DNA from: Dermanyssus gallinae
Lineage: Eukaryota > Arthropoda > Arachnida > Mesostigmata > Dermanyssidae
Direction of reading: 5' to 3'
Assembly (NCBI GenBank): GCA_003439945.1
Contig: QVRM01002786.1
Location: 103,569 to 167,568, forward strand
Length of the DNA stretch: 64,000 nucleotides
Position numbers and translations under genes: made by a program. Of this stretch, positions 31,700-43,372 are shown one piece after another; position 1 is the first letter of the stretch; every line of letters starts with the position of its first letter. The notes beneath the pieces are model-generated. The model made no database searches, was not told the DNA's origin, and saw nothing but the letters and a program-made list of their open reading frames with translations.

Positions 31700-32920
31700 T
31701 GACCTACTGTTTCACTAACCTTGTCGATGGAGAGGTTAAAGCAAGTTGCACTTGTTGTGAACCGCTAGAGAAAACTATATTAAGTGCAGTCAGGTGGAAG
31801 AAACCGGGCCATAGGAGATTACGACAATGTTTTTTTCAGGCTTGCTATCTCGCCCATCGTGAAGTGCTCGAGCTCTTACGCCAAGTGAGGGTAAAGGCAC
31901 CACTGCAGCTGCTATTTAGTCAGACGCGGTATTGACCACTTCGACAGTAGAAAAGACTACATAGAGCTACATGACCACAAGCGTGAATACGCTAGGCAAG
32001 AAATAGCAGAACCGAAGCGCTCAGCCTACGTTGTGCGACTTCGTACGAGGGCAAACCACCTGCTCAGCAACAAATAGGTAATGAGTCGCCTTGACCGGTC
32101 TTCTATATAACTGCGAGACGATATACCTGGCTCTCCAATGATTGAGCGCCCGCTCACATTGGAACAAGATACTAAAAATCTGCCCTTTGAGGTAAAAGAA
32201 GTAAGTCAGGTTCTGCGCTCTCTTTCGAGAGGAAAGAGTGCGGGGCCAGACCAGGTTTACTATGAGCACTGGGTACAGTTTGAGCCACTCTTAACAAACC
32301 ATCATTGTGATATCTTGAGCCAGCCATTATGAAGAGGGGACAAATATCAGGATCCTGGCATATCGCCAGACTTTCTCTGCTGTTAGTGGGTAAGCATGGC
32401 GATGACAGAGTACACCCAAGCTTATACCGCGGGCAAGCGTCTGAAAGGACGCTAAAGAAGATCTTCTGCAAGTTGGTTATGAAACGGATCGAGTACGTGA
32501 TCGGCCAGACCCTTCCGCCGGAGAAGTTCGACTTTCGGAGGGCCCGGGGAGCGCGTGTGTAATCCATGTGCTCCAGTCAGAGATAGAACGAGCTGTGGCA
32601 AAACCCGGAAGCCATCGGACGTCCTTCACTGTGCACTTTGTTTAGACAATGCGCACAGCCTTAGTGTGTCTGTACAGAGGTCGGCCACGTTCGGTGACTG
32701 TCCGTCCCGACGGCAGTGGCACTCTTCAAGATTGTCCCAAGGCGGATGTATGGTTTTGACAGAGTATAGGGACACCTCATTCGGGTAAAGTTTGGTTTGC
32801 TTAAGAGGTGTTTTACATCGTACATGAAGCAAGTTTTTTTACCGATCAATGCTGGAAGGAGCCGCTTTGTGTGCCTATTATCAGGCTGTGCGCCGGTTGT
32901 TGACATAATTCATTTGAAAT
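31700..32920 (+). pseudogene. LINE 5'/RT N-terminal half
   Basis: A pre-RT region (HREVLELLRQVRVKAPLQLL near 31850-31920) is followed by the RT start: LRSLSRGKSAGPDQVYYEHW near 32215-32273, then after a frame change GSWHIARLSLLLVGKHGDD, ERTLKKIFCKLVMKRIEYVI and LPPEKFDFRRARGARV near 32345-32560, and VLQSEIERAVAKPGSHRTSF. These are RT blocks 0-2 (A-G-P-D, LKKIFCKLVxKRI, LPPEQFGFRRGRG). Motif A (FVDFxKAFD) is destroyed and the catalytic core is missing. Segments recur at 9.8-10.5 kb. It probably belongs with the oppositely oriented 3' half at 29.8-30.6 kb. Confidence 0.65.
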
Positions 32921-33958
32921 TGAAGACGCTGCGTACAGTACTATTCGAAAGCTTCATTTCGGATTGAAAAATAAGTTGAACAAGTTCGATGCGGAGTATG
33001 TTAGCCAAAGTGAATTTCGTAATCTCTCCACTGTGCTCTATAATTTTATAACGCATTTTATAGTAGATTTTAAAGTCATATACGTGTATATTTATCTAAT
33101 GAGGACACACTTAAACACTATATTTAGACGCTGGAAAAATATCGTTGACACATCGAACAACAGTTGGTCATGCAAAGACCAGTTGACGGCAAATCATTGA
33201 CGGTCATCTTTGGGGTTACCAGCTTGGGATTTACTAAAACAGTGGAGTGGGTGTCGAGGATTTTTATTTACCAATTGTATGGTGCAACACCTTAAACGGT
33301 TATACGTTTTACAACTTTTCTTTCATCAACTCCTGTCTATTTGGCTCATATTTTAATTTAAATTATGACAAATAGATAACCTGAAACAGCCCCTACAACA
33401 ATCGTTTCTAAGAGTGCGCACACATTAATTCTCATTTTATAGGCAAGGAATCTACTAGGTATGCACAATGACTTCTCCAGGACAATAAACAGATATGACT
33501 TTGATTTTCACGTGTCTTTCATTTAAGGAATTCGGGAATTAACGAAATCTGGGCTTTACGTGTTAAAGGCCAGCCTGGGGTTTTGTTCGGATTATTGAAA
33601 ACACTCTTTGCAGAAGCGAAAAACGGAAACACCAGCCTCCAACGTGTGCACATATTGCAAAATACTTAATTCTAACGTAAGGTAATTATAAGGTTAATAA
33701 ATATTGGTCTATCAAGATATCAAATGAAAAACGCTGATGTTGTTGAGTACTTTCTCTAAGCGTCGCTGAATTTTTCAGAAAAAATAAATCGTTAACACTT
33801 TACGTACGGTTAACTGTTAACGTCTAAATTGTTTTACACTGCGAAGATTACTCACGTTTACGCGAAAAAGCTCATGCACAGGGTTTGCGCAGAATAGCAG
33901 CAAGTTCTTTTCCGCTACCAAGACTTTACATCATGACGGCGAGATGAATGCGAGGATT
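32921..33958. other. anonymous AT-rich spacer
   Basis: No gene or repeat recognised. Confidence 0.5.
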
Positions 33959-35850
33959 CTAAGTCGTCATCATACCTACACAAACTTTTCGCCATCGGCT
34001 AGGAACGGTACAGCATAATACATCGTCTCGATGTTCCTTCTGCTGGCATAGATAGGACCACCAGCGGGAACTTCCAAACACTAACGCGCTCTTCAATAGC
34101 AGAAGCAGCAGCAGTTGTAGTAGAAATTCGCATGTCGCATGTCTCGCCGGAACGCCGAAACAGACATACCTGTTGTAGAAACAATCCATTATGTATACAC
34201 GTGTCTTTGTTTTTAATGAGAGGATGAGGCAGGTTTCCGGTCGTTCCGGAGGGGAGCGCCTGCGGCGGCGGCGGGGGCGGCGGCGGCGAAAAGAGCAGGT
34301 TCAGGAGAGTCCTGCCTGCCCCCAGTTTAGGGGCAGTCTTGGGGGTTGTGTTGCACAGGCGCGCGCATACGCTCTGCAACCACCGCACAGGTGAACCGAC
34401 TTTACGCGTCGGCGTACCGTAGCGTCGACCTGCAGGTGCTGCGGCGTTGGCATCAGTTGTAGTGCTACTAATGGTCGCAGAGGTAGAAGTTGTAGTAGTA
34501 GTAGTAGTAGTAGTGTCCTCGTTGTTTTTGTGTGCCTTGTACACGAAGTCTACCAGAGTCGGCCAGAGAAAGGCGGCGGCGGCGGGGGGGGGGGCAAAAT
34601 GTAGGCAAGGCAGCAGTTGGTCTGGGTCGCCCTTCTTCTGTCGTATGTCGTCATACTCAGTAGGTAGACCTATTACGGCCGTGAACGCGACTCTTTCAGC
34701 CATGATTCCATTGACCCTAAACCTTCTTTCTTCTCTGTTCGTAGTCGTTCGCCGACTACTGCTACCGCTGACGGTATTCTCGCTCTAAAATGCTGCGCAG
34801 GAATGTCGCGCACCCTACCCTATATGCTACCCTACCCTCTCGGCGGTTGCCGATGTTGCTTCTGTTGCATTTGTCCTCGTTGATGTTGTTGTCGTCATTG
34901 TTGTTGTTGTTGTCATTGTTGTTGTAGTTGTCGTCGTCATCGTCTTCGTCGGTGAGGTGGGCACTAAACTTCCGAAAAGCTTCAAACGAGGGAAGAATGT
35001 CTGCGTAAGTATGTGTGCCTCTGTGTGTGCCTAAGCGTGTGGGCCTGTGTTTGCGCACAAAGCGTAGGAATAGGCGTGTGGAGCACGCCCGTTTAGGAAG
35101 GTCGGCCCGGAACGGTGGCCGCTGAACGGTGGAGACCCGCGCAGGGCTATAGGCCAACCCGGGTTACGCGCCGCCAACCAAGGGCGCCACAACCACCAGC
35201 GATATCAACAGCAACAAGAGAAACAACAACAACAGTTCGCTGCGAAGTAGCAGCCATAAATGCTGCCTGTAGAACGGCGGTAAACGCCGAGAGACGTAGA
35301 ACGGGGACGTGGTAGGAGAGGATATTTACGCGTGAACAGAAGAAGCAGCAGCAACGACAACAACAACAACAGCAACAGAAACAATAACAACAGCCGCAGC
35401 AACAGCAGCAGCTGCAGAAATAGCAATACCGCTGTACCGCGATAGCAGAAGAAGCGGTAGCTGGTCGATGTGGGTGAGCAACGGCTGAGCGCGGCTTTCT
35501 CCTTTACGAGTCTGGGAAACATACCCCACTTTGGCAGAAAGTCGGCCAAAGAGAACGGAGGTTGCTGGTGCTGCTGCTCTTGTTCCCAGCGCAGAGTTTT
35601 GCCTTTTCTGCGTTGAAGAGAAGTATACACACGTAAAGTAGGATGTGCTGCTTGTCCCCAAAGGAGCGCGTTCAGGGAGGAGAGTGGGGGGGGGTATCTG
35701 TCGGTGGTCAACATCATGCGTCCAACGTCTCGGCCAGTAAACATAGTAAATCTAAACTCAACTTGTCTTGTGTTCAGGTTCATGGTTCTAGGCTTGGAGA
35801 ACCGCCAGTCTTCGAATTAAGAAAAACCAATGCTAGAACCCTTCCGGTTT
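33959..35850. other. GC-richer trinucleotide-repeat island 4
   Basis: The largest such island. It has GGCGGC runs at 34261-34290 and 34572-34600, TAG/GTA repeats at 34490-34514, TTG/TCG repeats at 34880-34950 and CAA/CAG repeats at 35205-35430. Open frames of 131-234 codons lie on the minus strand. One starting at 34703 has a strong Kozak context (ATCATGG) and begins MAERVAFTAVIGLPTEYDD before Pro- and Thr-rich runs; another near 35.0 kb is Asp/Asn-rich. These could be exons of a homopolymer-rich gene or non-coding transcript. Repeat composition alone can also keep frames open, so none is called as a gene. Confidence 0.35.
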
Positions 35851-35956
35851 GAATAGCTTTGAGCGACAAACACTAAAGTCTACTTTTTGTCCTTTGCGGC
35901 TCCAATACGTACTGTGCTGTTCTCGGTGCACGTATAAGTTTGAATGCACATATATA

Positions 35957-37110
35957 CGAGGTGTGTTCAATCGTTATCGCGACTTTTGAATTTTCGCGGG
36001 TTACGTATATTCGAATTTCGATTTTTTGTGGCGTTATGTTGGTACTCATGTCTCTCACTTATGCCGACAAGCTCGGCCATTTTGAATGTTCACTTAATTG
36101 TTGACAGCTGCTTTGCTTGCACGTGTTTTGGATCGTCTTCGATTTTTACCTATTCAAAAAAATGGATCAAAGAACCTGTATCAAATTTTGTGTAAAAAAC
36201 GAAATTAAGTGCGCGGATGCATTCCGAATGTTGACTGTGGCATACGGAGAAGCTACCTTGGACCGAAGCAACGTTTATCGGTGGTACAAAATGTTCTCAG
36301 AAGGCCGAGAAGATGTGAACGACGAAGAGCGTGCCGGACGCCCGAGCACTTCAACAACAGACGAAAAAATTAATGAAGTGGAGAAAATGGTATTGGCCAA
36401 TCGTCGAATCACCGTTAGAGAAGTTGCTGAGGACCTAAACATAGCGATTGGCTCGTGCCATTCGATTTTTATCAATGATTTGGGCATGAGACGGGTCGCC
36501 GCGAAATTCGTACCAAAATTGCTCAATTGCGACCAAAAACAGCATCGCATGAACATTGCTAATGAGATGTTGGACTCTGTCCGCGACGACCCAAATTTGC
36601 TCCAGAGGGTCATAACTGGTGACGAATCGTGGGTTTATGGTTATGACGTGGAAACCAAAGCTCAATCATCTCAATGGAAGCTGCCGCACGAACCAAGACC
36701 GAAAAAAGCGCGCCAAGTTCGGTCGAATGTGAAAGTTTTGCTGACAGTTTTCTTCGATTGCAGGGGCGTGGTGCATCATGAGTTCTTGCCACAGGGTAGA
36801 ACGGTCAATAAGGAATATTACCTGCAAGTTATGCGCAATTTGCGCGAAGCAATCCGCCAGAAACGCCCGGATTTGTGGAAGAACAAAAATTGGCTTTTGC
36901 ACCACGATAACGCCCCTGCTCACACATCGTTGCTTGTGCGCGAGTTTTTGGCCAAAAACAACACACTAATGATGCCGCAGCCACCGTATTCCCCAGATCT
37001 GGCCCCCTGTGACTTTTTCTTGTTCCCTAAACTGAAGAGGCCCATGAAAGGACGACGTTACGCTACGCTTGACGAGATAAAGACGGCATCGAAGGAGGAG
37101 CTGAACAAGA
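35957..37110 (+). mobile_element. mariner element, copy 1 (3' end lost)
   Basis: The 5' end follows a TA dinucleotide and begins CGAGGTGTGTTCAATCG, typical of mariner terminal inverted repeats. The transposase gene fills the interior. At about 37110 the element stops abruptly inside the gene and runs into TA-rich sequence, so the 3' inverted repeat is absent. Confidence 0.85.
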
Positions 37111-37160
37111 TATATATAATATATATATATAGATTATATATAGTGTCCAAACTCAAGTGA
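36162..37160 (+). CDS. mariner transposase, copy 1 (C-terminus replaced)
   Basis: DDE transposase that cuts and pastes mariner DNA at TA sites. I choose ATG 36162 (MDQRTCIKFC, AAAAAATGG context), because upstream codons read into the 5' UTR. It has an N-terminal helix-turn-helix region, then GRPSTSTTDEKINEV, then a second HTH (ITVREVAEDLNIAIGSCHSI). The catalytic triad is D36621 (TGDESWVYGYD), D36906 (LLHHDNAPAH) and D37011 (PPYSPDLAPCDFFLFPKLK), spaced D-34-D as in mariner. The frame is open through ELNKI, then turns into translated TA repeat (YIIYIYRLYI) until a stop at 37158. About 35 normal C-terminal residues are missing. The catalytic core looks intact. Nearly the same protein is encoded at 62.9-63.8 kb. 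Confidence 0.9.
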   Translation: MDQRTCIKFCVKNEIKCADAFRMLTVAYGEATLDRSNVYRWYKMFSEGREDVNDEERAGRPSTSTTDEKINEVEKMVLANRRITVREVAEDLNIAIGSCHSIFINDLGMRRVAAKFVPKLLNCDQKQHRMNIANEMLDSVRDDPNLLQRVITGDESWVYGYDVETKAQSSQWKLPHEPRPKKARQVRSNVKVLLTVFFDCRGVVHHEFLPQGRTVNKEYYLQVMRNLREAIRQKRPDLWKNKNWLLHHDNAPAHTSLLVREFLAKNNTLMMPQPPYSPDLAPCDFFLFPKLKRPMKGRRYATLDEIKTASKEELNKIYIIYIYRLYIVSKLK

Positions 37161-37655
37161 CTTTCAATTAAATAAGCATTTTCCGAATTGAATGGGAATG
37201 GATATAAATGTCGTTGTTTTTTTTAAATACTTTTTTTATACTTACTAGATTGGAAGTCATTTCACAAACGTGTGGTTGCAAGAGAACAAGTTGTTTGATG
37301 GAGGATTAGACATGCCGGCATGCTTCGCTTTGTTTGCGGAATATCCAAAATCGAACCTTCATATAACTTCGCTAAATAGGGATCCAAAGGGACGTCTCAG
37401 TTTTAAGCTTTCACGTTTAATTTCTTAAAATATTACCATGACATTATATATTACGTTCATTTAGAAGAGTCTCGTTTAGTGGTAAAAATTTAGCACCTAA
37501 ATCAATGATAGTTTGCATTCCTCCGTTTTGAATACTCTTTTTTCAAGTTGACATAATTACCATGTGCCGTTTTTCCGCCCGCTATGTCGAATTCCCATTG
37601 TATGCCATATTAACTGAGGGGACCGCTCGCGATTGCTGTGCAATTTGTACATGAC
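37111..37655. other. anonymous spacer
   Basis: TA-rich at 37108-37142, otherwise no motif. Confidence 0.5.
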
Positions 37656-37659
37656 AGTG

Positions 37660-38370
37660 TGCGATGTTGTAAACAAAGTAGATCGGCAGCTCTAAGTGAC
37701 CAAATGTGTGTTATGTAGGTTTTGTTTGATTTACCATCGGCCAGTCAATTGCTCCCCGAAGTAGCATCTAGGTAGGCCTGAACCGCAGCTTCGTTGTGTG
37801 CTGGTACTCCATCGTGCAGGGACCTCATCCTCTAGATCGACTACATTCTGCAACATCTACCAGCACTTGTGGTAACACTTTGCTCAGAAACATGTAGTAT
37901 GTGTCTCTACACTGACCAATGACGATGATTTGATGATTAAATATACCTTTTTGTGTAAACGAATCCTGATCTGTGAAGAGCACAAGTTCAGAGAACTCAC
38001 CCCATTTTCGTGCATATGACCTAACAGGATTCTCTCAAAGATTTAGTTCCAGCGCGTTTGAACCACCAGCACACACGAAGCTGCGGTACAGGCACACCTT
38101 GGCACTACGCTCGGGGATCGATGGTATGGCCAATGTTAAATCAAGCAAAAACGTACGTCGCATACGTATGGTCACCTTGTTTACGACATCAAACGACACC
38201 GCCAAATACAGACCTACACTAGACGTTAACATTGCTCCCTTTGTATACACAGAACTCTACAGGGCGCCGATATTAGAAGCGGGCGAAACAGCTGAAGATT
38301 ATCATATCATATATTACCACATCGATACCACGTACCATGTGGTACGTGCCACACAGGGATAATTACGTTC
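37660..38370 (-). pseudogene. Tc1/mariner-superfamily transposase relic 2
   Basis: The minus strand reads VLFTDQDSFTQKGIFNH near 37985-37935 (first catalytic block, FTDE to FTDQ), FLSKVLPQVLVDVAE near 37890-37845, and after a frame change HDGVPAHNEAAVQAYLDAT near 37815-37760 (second Asp block). The block order equals that of the relic at 15.2-15.9 kb (FTDDEASF, LPQVLEGV, MWFQHD), so both come from the same broad transposase group, with a deletion between blocks here. The upstream part to about 38370 is plausible but weak. Dead element, no ends found. Confidence 0.55.
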
Positions 38371-39049
38371 CACATCAATGTCTACCCACTAAACCGTCCC
38401 CATTAAATGTGCATGTTGCGTATGATTACCGTAATAACAACTGTTTGGGTCTTTGCGAATGCTCGAAGATTAGACATATGGAATCTTGATTTTTGCGAAT
38501 TCATTTAACACTACTAACATTCTCTTCTGCTCAGTTTTTTCATCGAGCAACTATTTATTTTGCAAGCCATACTTGATAAAGTGGTGTACGGATAGCCACA
38601 TCGGTATGACAAAAAAAAACGACCACATATATAAATAGATAGTTTTTCTGTTTTTTAACATGATTTATTTACACACCAGATTGGGTAAAATATACAATAG
38701 TACGATCGATATCACTACAGTCTCGTAATGATATTAATATTAAAAATCGTTCAGTGCCAGCTTTGTTAGAGAGGGGATTGCATTACACTCACTGCCATGA
38801 TATCTTACGCATATACCATAACAATATTTACAAACATATTGTGTCACAGGGTTCATGGCAGGCGTCTTTCTGACATAGAAGGTGATGAAAACCGTGCACA
38901 GCAAAGCGGGTGGTCATGTGTCATTTTTTTGTGGTTTTTCTTGTTTGGCACTGAATTTTAGTTTAGTTTTTCTGTTTTGGCACTGAATTTACGAACAAAT
39001 TGTCAGATCATAGACGGGTAAAGTGGCGTGTCTTCGTCGCTGCGCTGTT

Positions 39050-39104
39050 TTTCACCATTGTTACATTTCACCACTCGAAGTGGTGAAATGTAACAATGGT
39101 GAAA
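39050..39104. repeat. perfect 26-bp hairpin
   Basis: Arm starting TTTCACCATTGTTACATT (39050-39075), 3-base loop CGA (39076-39078), perfect complementary arm (39079-39104). No mismatch in 26 pairs. The arms do not occur elsewhere that I can see. Transcription of either strand would give a short perfect stem-loop. Confidence 0.95.
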
Positions 39105-40608
39105 TTTGAAAAAAAAATTGAATAGATTGAGAAACGAATATTATAATAAGACCTTACTTAGCCTGAGTTTATCCTAAACATGTGTGAAGTTTATAAATAT
39201 TGACTACGCGTCGTAAAATCAAATATACGCTACTTATTTTAAGAAAACCCATATTTGTCTTGTCAAACGTGAAACTTTTGCATAAAACTTGTCAGCACCG
39301 TACCTAGTTCTCCGTACCTCTATATATTAAAATGTATATGTTACTTACGTACTGATAAACGTAGCACATGTATGACTAGTATAAATTTGTGTTTGGTAGC
39401 GTTACGATTGTATACACAATTAGATCGTTGGAACCCAGCCAACAACTCATAATAATCTGCGAGGCTGTGCAAACGTTGTGTACATAAGCCATGTGATAAA
39501 TAACTCATGCATGTATACTGCGCGTATATACATATATAATTTTTTTTCGGGGATATATATAATTCCGAAAGTTTTTTCCAGTTTTTTAACTGGAAACTTT
39601 TATGGAAAACGTTTTGAACAAGTTAGTATATATATATATATATATATAGTGGTAGACACAGATTACTATGAGTTTACGGAGGGTAATGCTGCCGTATTTA
39701 AGAAACTTTTTTGCATATATATAACCCAGCAACTCAATCAGAGAGTAAAACTATCAAACATTTAAACACTAGATTCGTGGTTTGATAAATTATACACTAG
39801 CAGATCAGTTAGTGCATATGCTACGTAAGTACTTTTCCATTGCGGACATGTCATTAGTGAGACACGGCCTATAGAGATGCAGGCTAAACATGCTACCTGA
39901 ATTTTCTCGTAAACCCCATAGACCCCTGGAGAGTCACATACCGATTAAAACTTGACCAATTATTAACATTTTTGAAAACAATTTAAGCATGGTTAACTCA
40001 AAGGCAGCCGCCGCGTTCTAGCCACGTTCCTAACCTACGCGTCAGGCCACACTCCTAAATTCCGCAAAGGAAAATACCCAAATAGGATTCAGGCAGGGCC
40101 AACGCTCCCTAACAATAAGCTCAAAGTGGATCTAGTGTTATTTTGGTCGGAAAGCGCTGCCTTGGTTATAGCGCGCTGTGGGATATATAGCGTGACCTTC
40201 CGCCGGCAAGGTCACAAACGATGAAGTTCGTGTTTACTCTCTGCGTGGAGCGTCAGCCAGTTGCTTTAATCTGATGTGTCCCATGGAGAGTGATGGCTTT
40301 AGCAGCGTACCTGGCATTTCAACAGATGACAGATGCGCGCTGAATTGCCAGTGCTTATATGCATTCGTATTTTAGGTCGCGGTGCAGGATTTGCGAGTGA
40401 TAATTCATATTGTGTATGACTCTGTACTGAAGTGTATCAAAATGTTCAACAAATACGGCGCTTCAGGAGGGATTCTTTCAGAGTCATTCAAGTCAGAGGA
40501 CGTGGTTCTCGTAACGTAGCTCAGTAGTAATGCTGTAAATCTATATCATGAACAAGTTAAGCTATTTGGTGTATTATAGTAAGAGGCGGACACATAAGTA
40601 GAACCACG

Positions 40609-40641
<33 letters not shown>

Positions 40642-40982
40642 TTTTGCGTACCAGAAAATTGACGATATGCATCTCAAGGTGCTTCACATCCACTGTCCCA
40701 CAACTTGCTGCTGTGCGTGACATTTTTATAATTGTACTTGTTCTAGAGTGTACGTCTCATTTTCGATCGACAAGCTAGGCCAAAAAGCCGCCGCTTGCAC
40801 GTTACTTTAAAATCGTTCCCGCGACTTAGCACACCTTATTGTTTAGACAACTGACTGCGACTAACGAGTCGTTAAGGTGCGTGATCTTAGTCTCGCTATT
40901 TCTTCTGCCGTTGCAGCTAGGGAAAATTTGAGAAATCTCGTCGTCTATAGATTCCTCCTATAGATTCGATGAATCTATAAGA

Positions 40983-41012
40983 ATGCGGAAACGTAGATTC
41001 TCGTTTCCGCAT
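40983..41012. repeat. 11-bp inverted repeat
   Basis: ATGCGGAAACG, 8-bp loop, CGTTTCCGCAT. A second small palindrome (TATAGATTC-GAT-GAATCTATA) lies just upstream at 40959-40979. Confidence 0.9.
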
Positions 41013-42228
41013 AGGTTAAACGGTCACTGTTACCTTTCTCTTCTTTCTCCTGCTTCTGTAGACTTTGCCTGACAATGGTAAAACAAGAACCGGAAAACCT
41101 GCCATTATCGCGCTGCGTGGTTTCGCAGACCGAAGCGACCAGACGGCCGTTTTCAGGCATGTCTAGATGCCCCAATAGCGGTTAGCTGTATCGCGACATC
41201 GACCGCCATGCACTCTAGGCAATATCGTTCTCTTCTTGGCAGTATCTCACCCAGTTAGTTTTGAACATACACAAAGCAGTAGTGTAGCAAATGATTAGCG
41301 TGACTAGATACATTAGCGCATACGTTAAGCGTGTGTCCCACTGTATTGCGTGCCTACCTCACTGCCGTACACAGCTGCGCAGGCGGACACACTGCCATGT
41401 CTATGTCCGCAAATAAATACTAACGAGGTTTAGTCATGTTGATGTTGAAAAGCTCGGTTAGACATCTATGGGCGGTAATTAGGCGTTCCCACCGTTGATC
41501 ACAGTTTGGGTCTAGTGCGAGGAAAGCGTACGGGAGCGTTCGTAACAGGCAAGCTGCAGAAGCGTCAGTGACGCGAAAAACGCTGTACTTGCAAAACAAA
41601 CCTTAAACGTACTTCAAAGAAGCACCTGAAAACGGCCGTCGGAGTAACCGGCAGCGGCTCAGCGTGCTCGGCAATCCGCAGCTACGTAAAATCAAGACAA
41701 TCTCGTATTGAAACCTCCCAATACAAAAATGGGTACTACATATTAGAGTAACATTTTCCGACTTACAAGACACGCGAACCAAATGTACGACCCCGATGTC
41801 CAGTCCGTAGCCTTGTTGCTATACATCATCGATATTTAAGAGAAAGACTATAGAGTTTATAGTGATTATAGAGCTGTTGTGGCAATATGCGATTTTAAGG
41901 CAATAAAAGGTTAAATGACCAAACGTTCATCGAGACATGTGATCTGAGGCAGAAAGAAGGGTCTAATAAGCGTTTCGTTAAATTCAAGATCTTGTTTGCC
42001 GTATTGTTTCGGGATCTACGTAAGATCCTAACAAAATATTTGCAATTTCTGTGATAAGTACAGGCATGTTGTTATGTGGTAGAAATGTCTAGTTTTAAAT
42101 TGTTTGTACCATCGATATACACTCCTCGGGAATAGGGCTTCATTCCTACTTCCAATTCTTCGAAACGCTCCAATGCACATAATTCTAGAAGTTATACAAA
42201 ATACCTGTACATAAATACCGCTGTTTGT

Positions 42229-42320
42229 AGCAACGGTGGCTTAGGCGGCACCATTCGAAACGGGGCGTTGCCATGGCAACCACGGTTAACAAAACAATCG
42301 CAAGTTCGAGTCCCCGGCCT
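42229..42320 (+). repeat. tRNA-like relic
   Basis: A-box-like GTGGCTTAGGCGGCACC (42236-42252) and, about 50 bp on, a B-box CAAGTTCGAGTCCCC (42301-42315). Spacing fits a polymerase III promoter, but the intervening sequence does not pair as a tRNA. SINE head or tRNA pseudogene. Confidence 0.35.
42267..42280. promoter_or_regulatory. X-box-like palindrome
   Basis: GTTGCCATGGCAAC, a perfect match to the RFX X-box consensus (GTNRCC-N0-3-RGYAAC). It overlaps the tRNA-like segment and the start codon of a small frame, so its role is unknown. Confidence 0.4.
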
Positions 42321-42485
42321 TGCTGGTTGTATTTGTTGGACGTGATTGTCATTGTCCTGCTGCTACATACCTCTGCTGGAGAAAGCCTATATAAAATCCA
42401 GTACGAGAACGCGATGACGATAGATGCATTTAGATTATATCGTGCCCATTACGGAGCGTATAAATTGTGGTTGTCAGAGCGTTAA
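42273..42485 (+). CDS. small open frame with a signal-like hydrophobic segment
   Basis: 70 codons: a short polar start, then PCWLYLLDVIVIVLLLHTSA, which resembles a signal peptide or membrane anchor, then a mixed polar tail ending before an A-run and (TA)n. The start overlaps an X-box-like site and part of the frame is tRNA-like relic, which argues for chance. No family recognised. Confidence 0.15.
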   Translation: MATTVNKTIASSSPRPCWLYLLDVIVIVLLLHTSAGESLYKIQYENAMTIDAFRLYRAHYGAYKLWLSER

Positions 42486-42487
42486 AA

Positions 42488-42520
<33 letters not shown>

Positions 42521-43350
42521 GCTTCACGACGTTGCTGCTCGTCGACCTAGTTGCTCCTTCTGCGCGCCGTAGCCGCTTTATCGCTCATGCCCGTGAGGAA
42601 GTCCTGCCCGCCCCCTGGCGCGAAGGTCCGGGTCCATCCAGTCTCTCATAGTTCCGAGCACTGAGGTCGCGTTACCTCTTTGGGTTGGCGGTGCATTATA
42701 GCAGGCGACGATGGACAAGAGGGCGCACGCCTTCTTCTCCCAGCGACTGTCCCTGGAGATCCAAAAAAAAAATTGGGTACGGCTGTTCTGTCACCAGCGT
42801 ATCCACCGGTAGCGCCAGCTTGAGAATGTGTGCTGCGATAGTGGTGACTCCTCGATGATGGTTAATGCTGGCGATCGCAGCAACTTAAAAGCTAGTCAAA
42901 TGATGCTGTATGGCGGCTTTATTCGTGATCTTGATATTACGGTTTGATCTTCAGCATATTTTCCTTAATTTTATTTAGCCTCGATGGCACTATATAACAA
43001 TGATAACACTGATGTTGTGCGTGTTCTCTTTTCGATGGTCGGGATTAGTCGGAGAACTTCATAGGTCGTGGAGCTTTATAGGACATTTATTCATCTACTG
43101 TGTTGTTGACAAACTCAAGTCTGCTCACTCCAGGAGGCTGTGGGTGGCCCTAAATGTTACCTTAAATATATAGCGGGCAAGTTTATTTACACTCGTGTTT
43201 ACCATTTTTTCTCACACCGTTGTATGTAGGAGAATCGACTCGAATTTTCAACCCAAACTTCAAAACAAAGATGGCGTTGCCCGCCGGTTGGCGAGATTTT
43301 AACTCACACTCATATCGACGCAAGAAAATGCGAAAGCTTTCTTTGCTCTC
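42521..43350. other. anonymous spacer
   Basis: GC-richer at 42540-42740, no motif recognised. Confidence 0.45.
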
Positions 43351-43372
43351 CATATATATATATATATATATA

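Larger units (their letters stand above)
38371..43350. other. mostly anonymous AT-rich region
   Basis: No coding domain recognised over about 5 kb. It contains (TA)n arrays at 39627-39648, 40609-40637 and 42496-42519, hairpins at 39050 and 40983, a tRNA-like segment at 42229 and a small open frame at 42273. Listed separately. Confidence 0.5.

Noticed and set aside
35205..35783. 192-codon minus frame with poly-Leu
   Set aside because: The hydrophobic run is the complement of CAA/CAG repeats, not a membrane domain.
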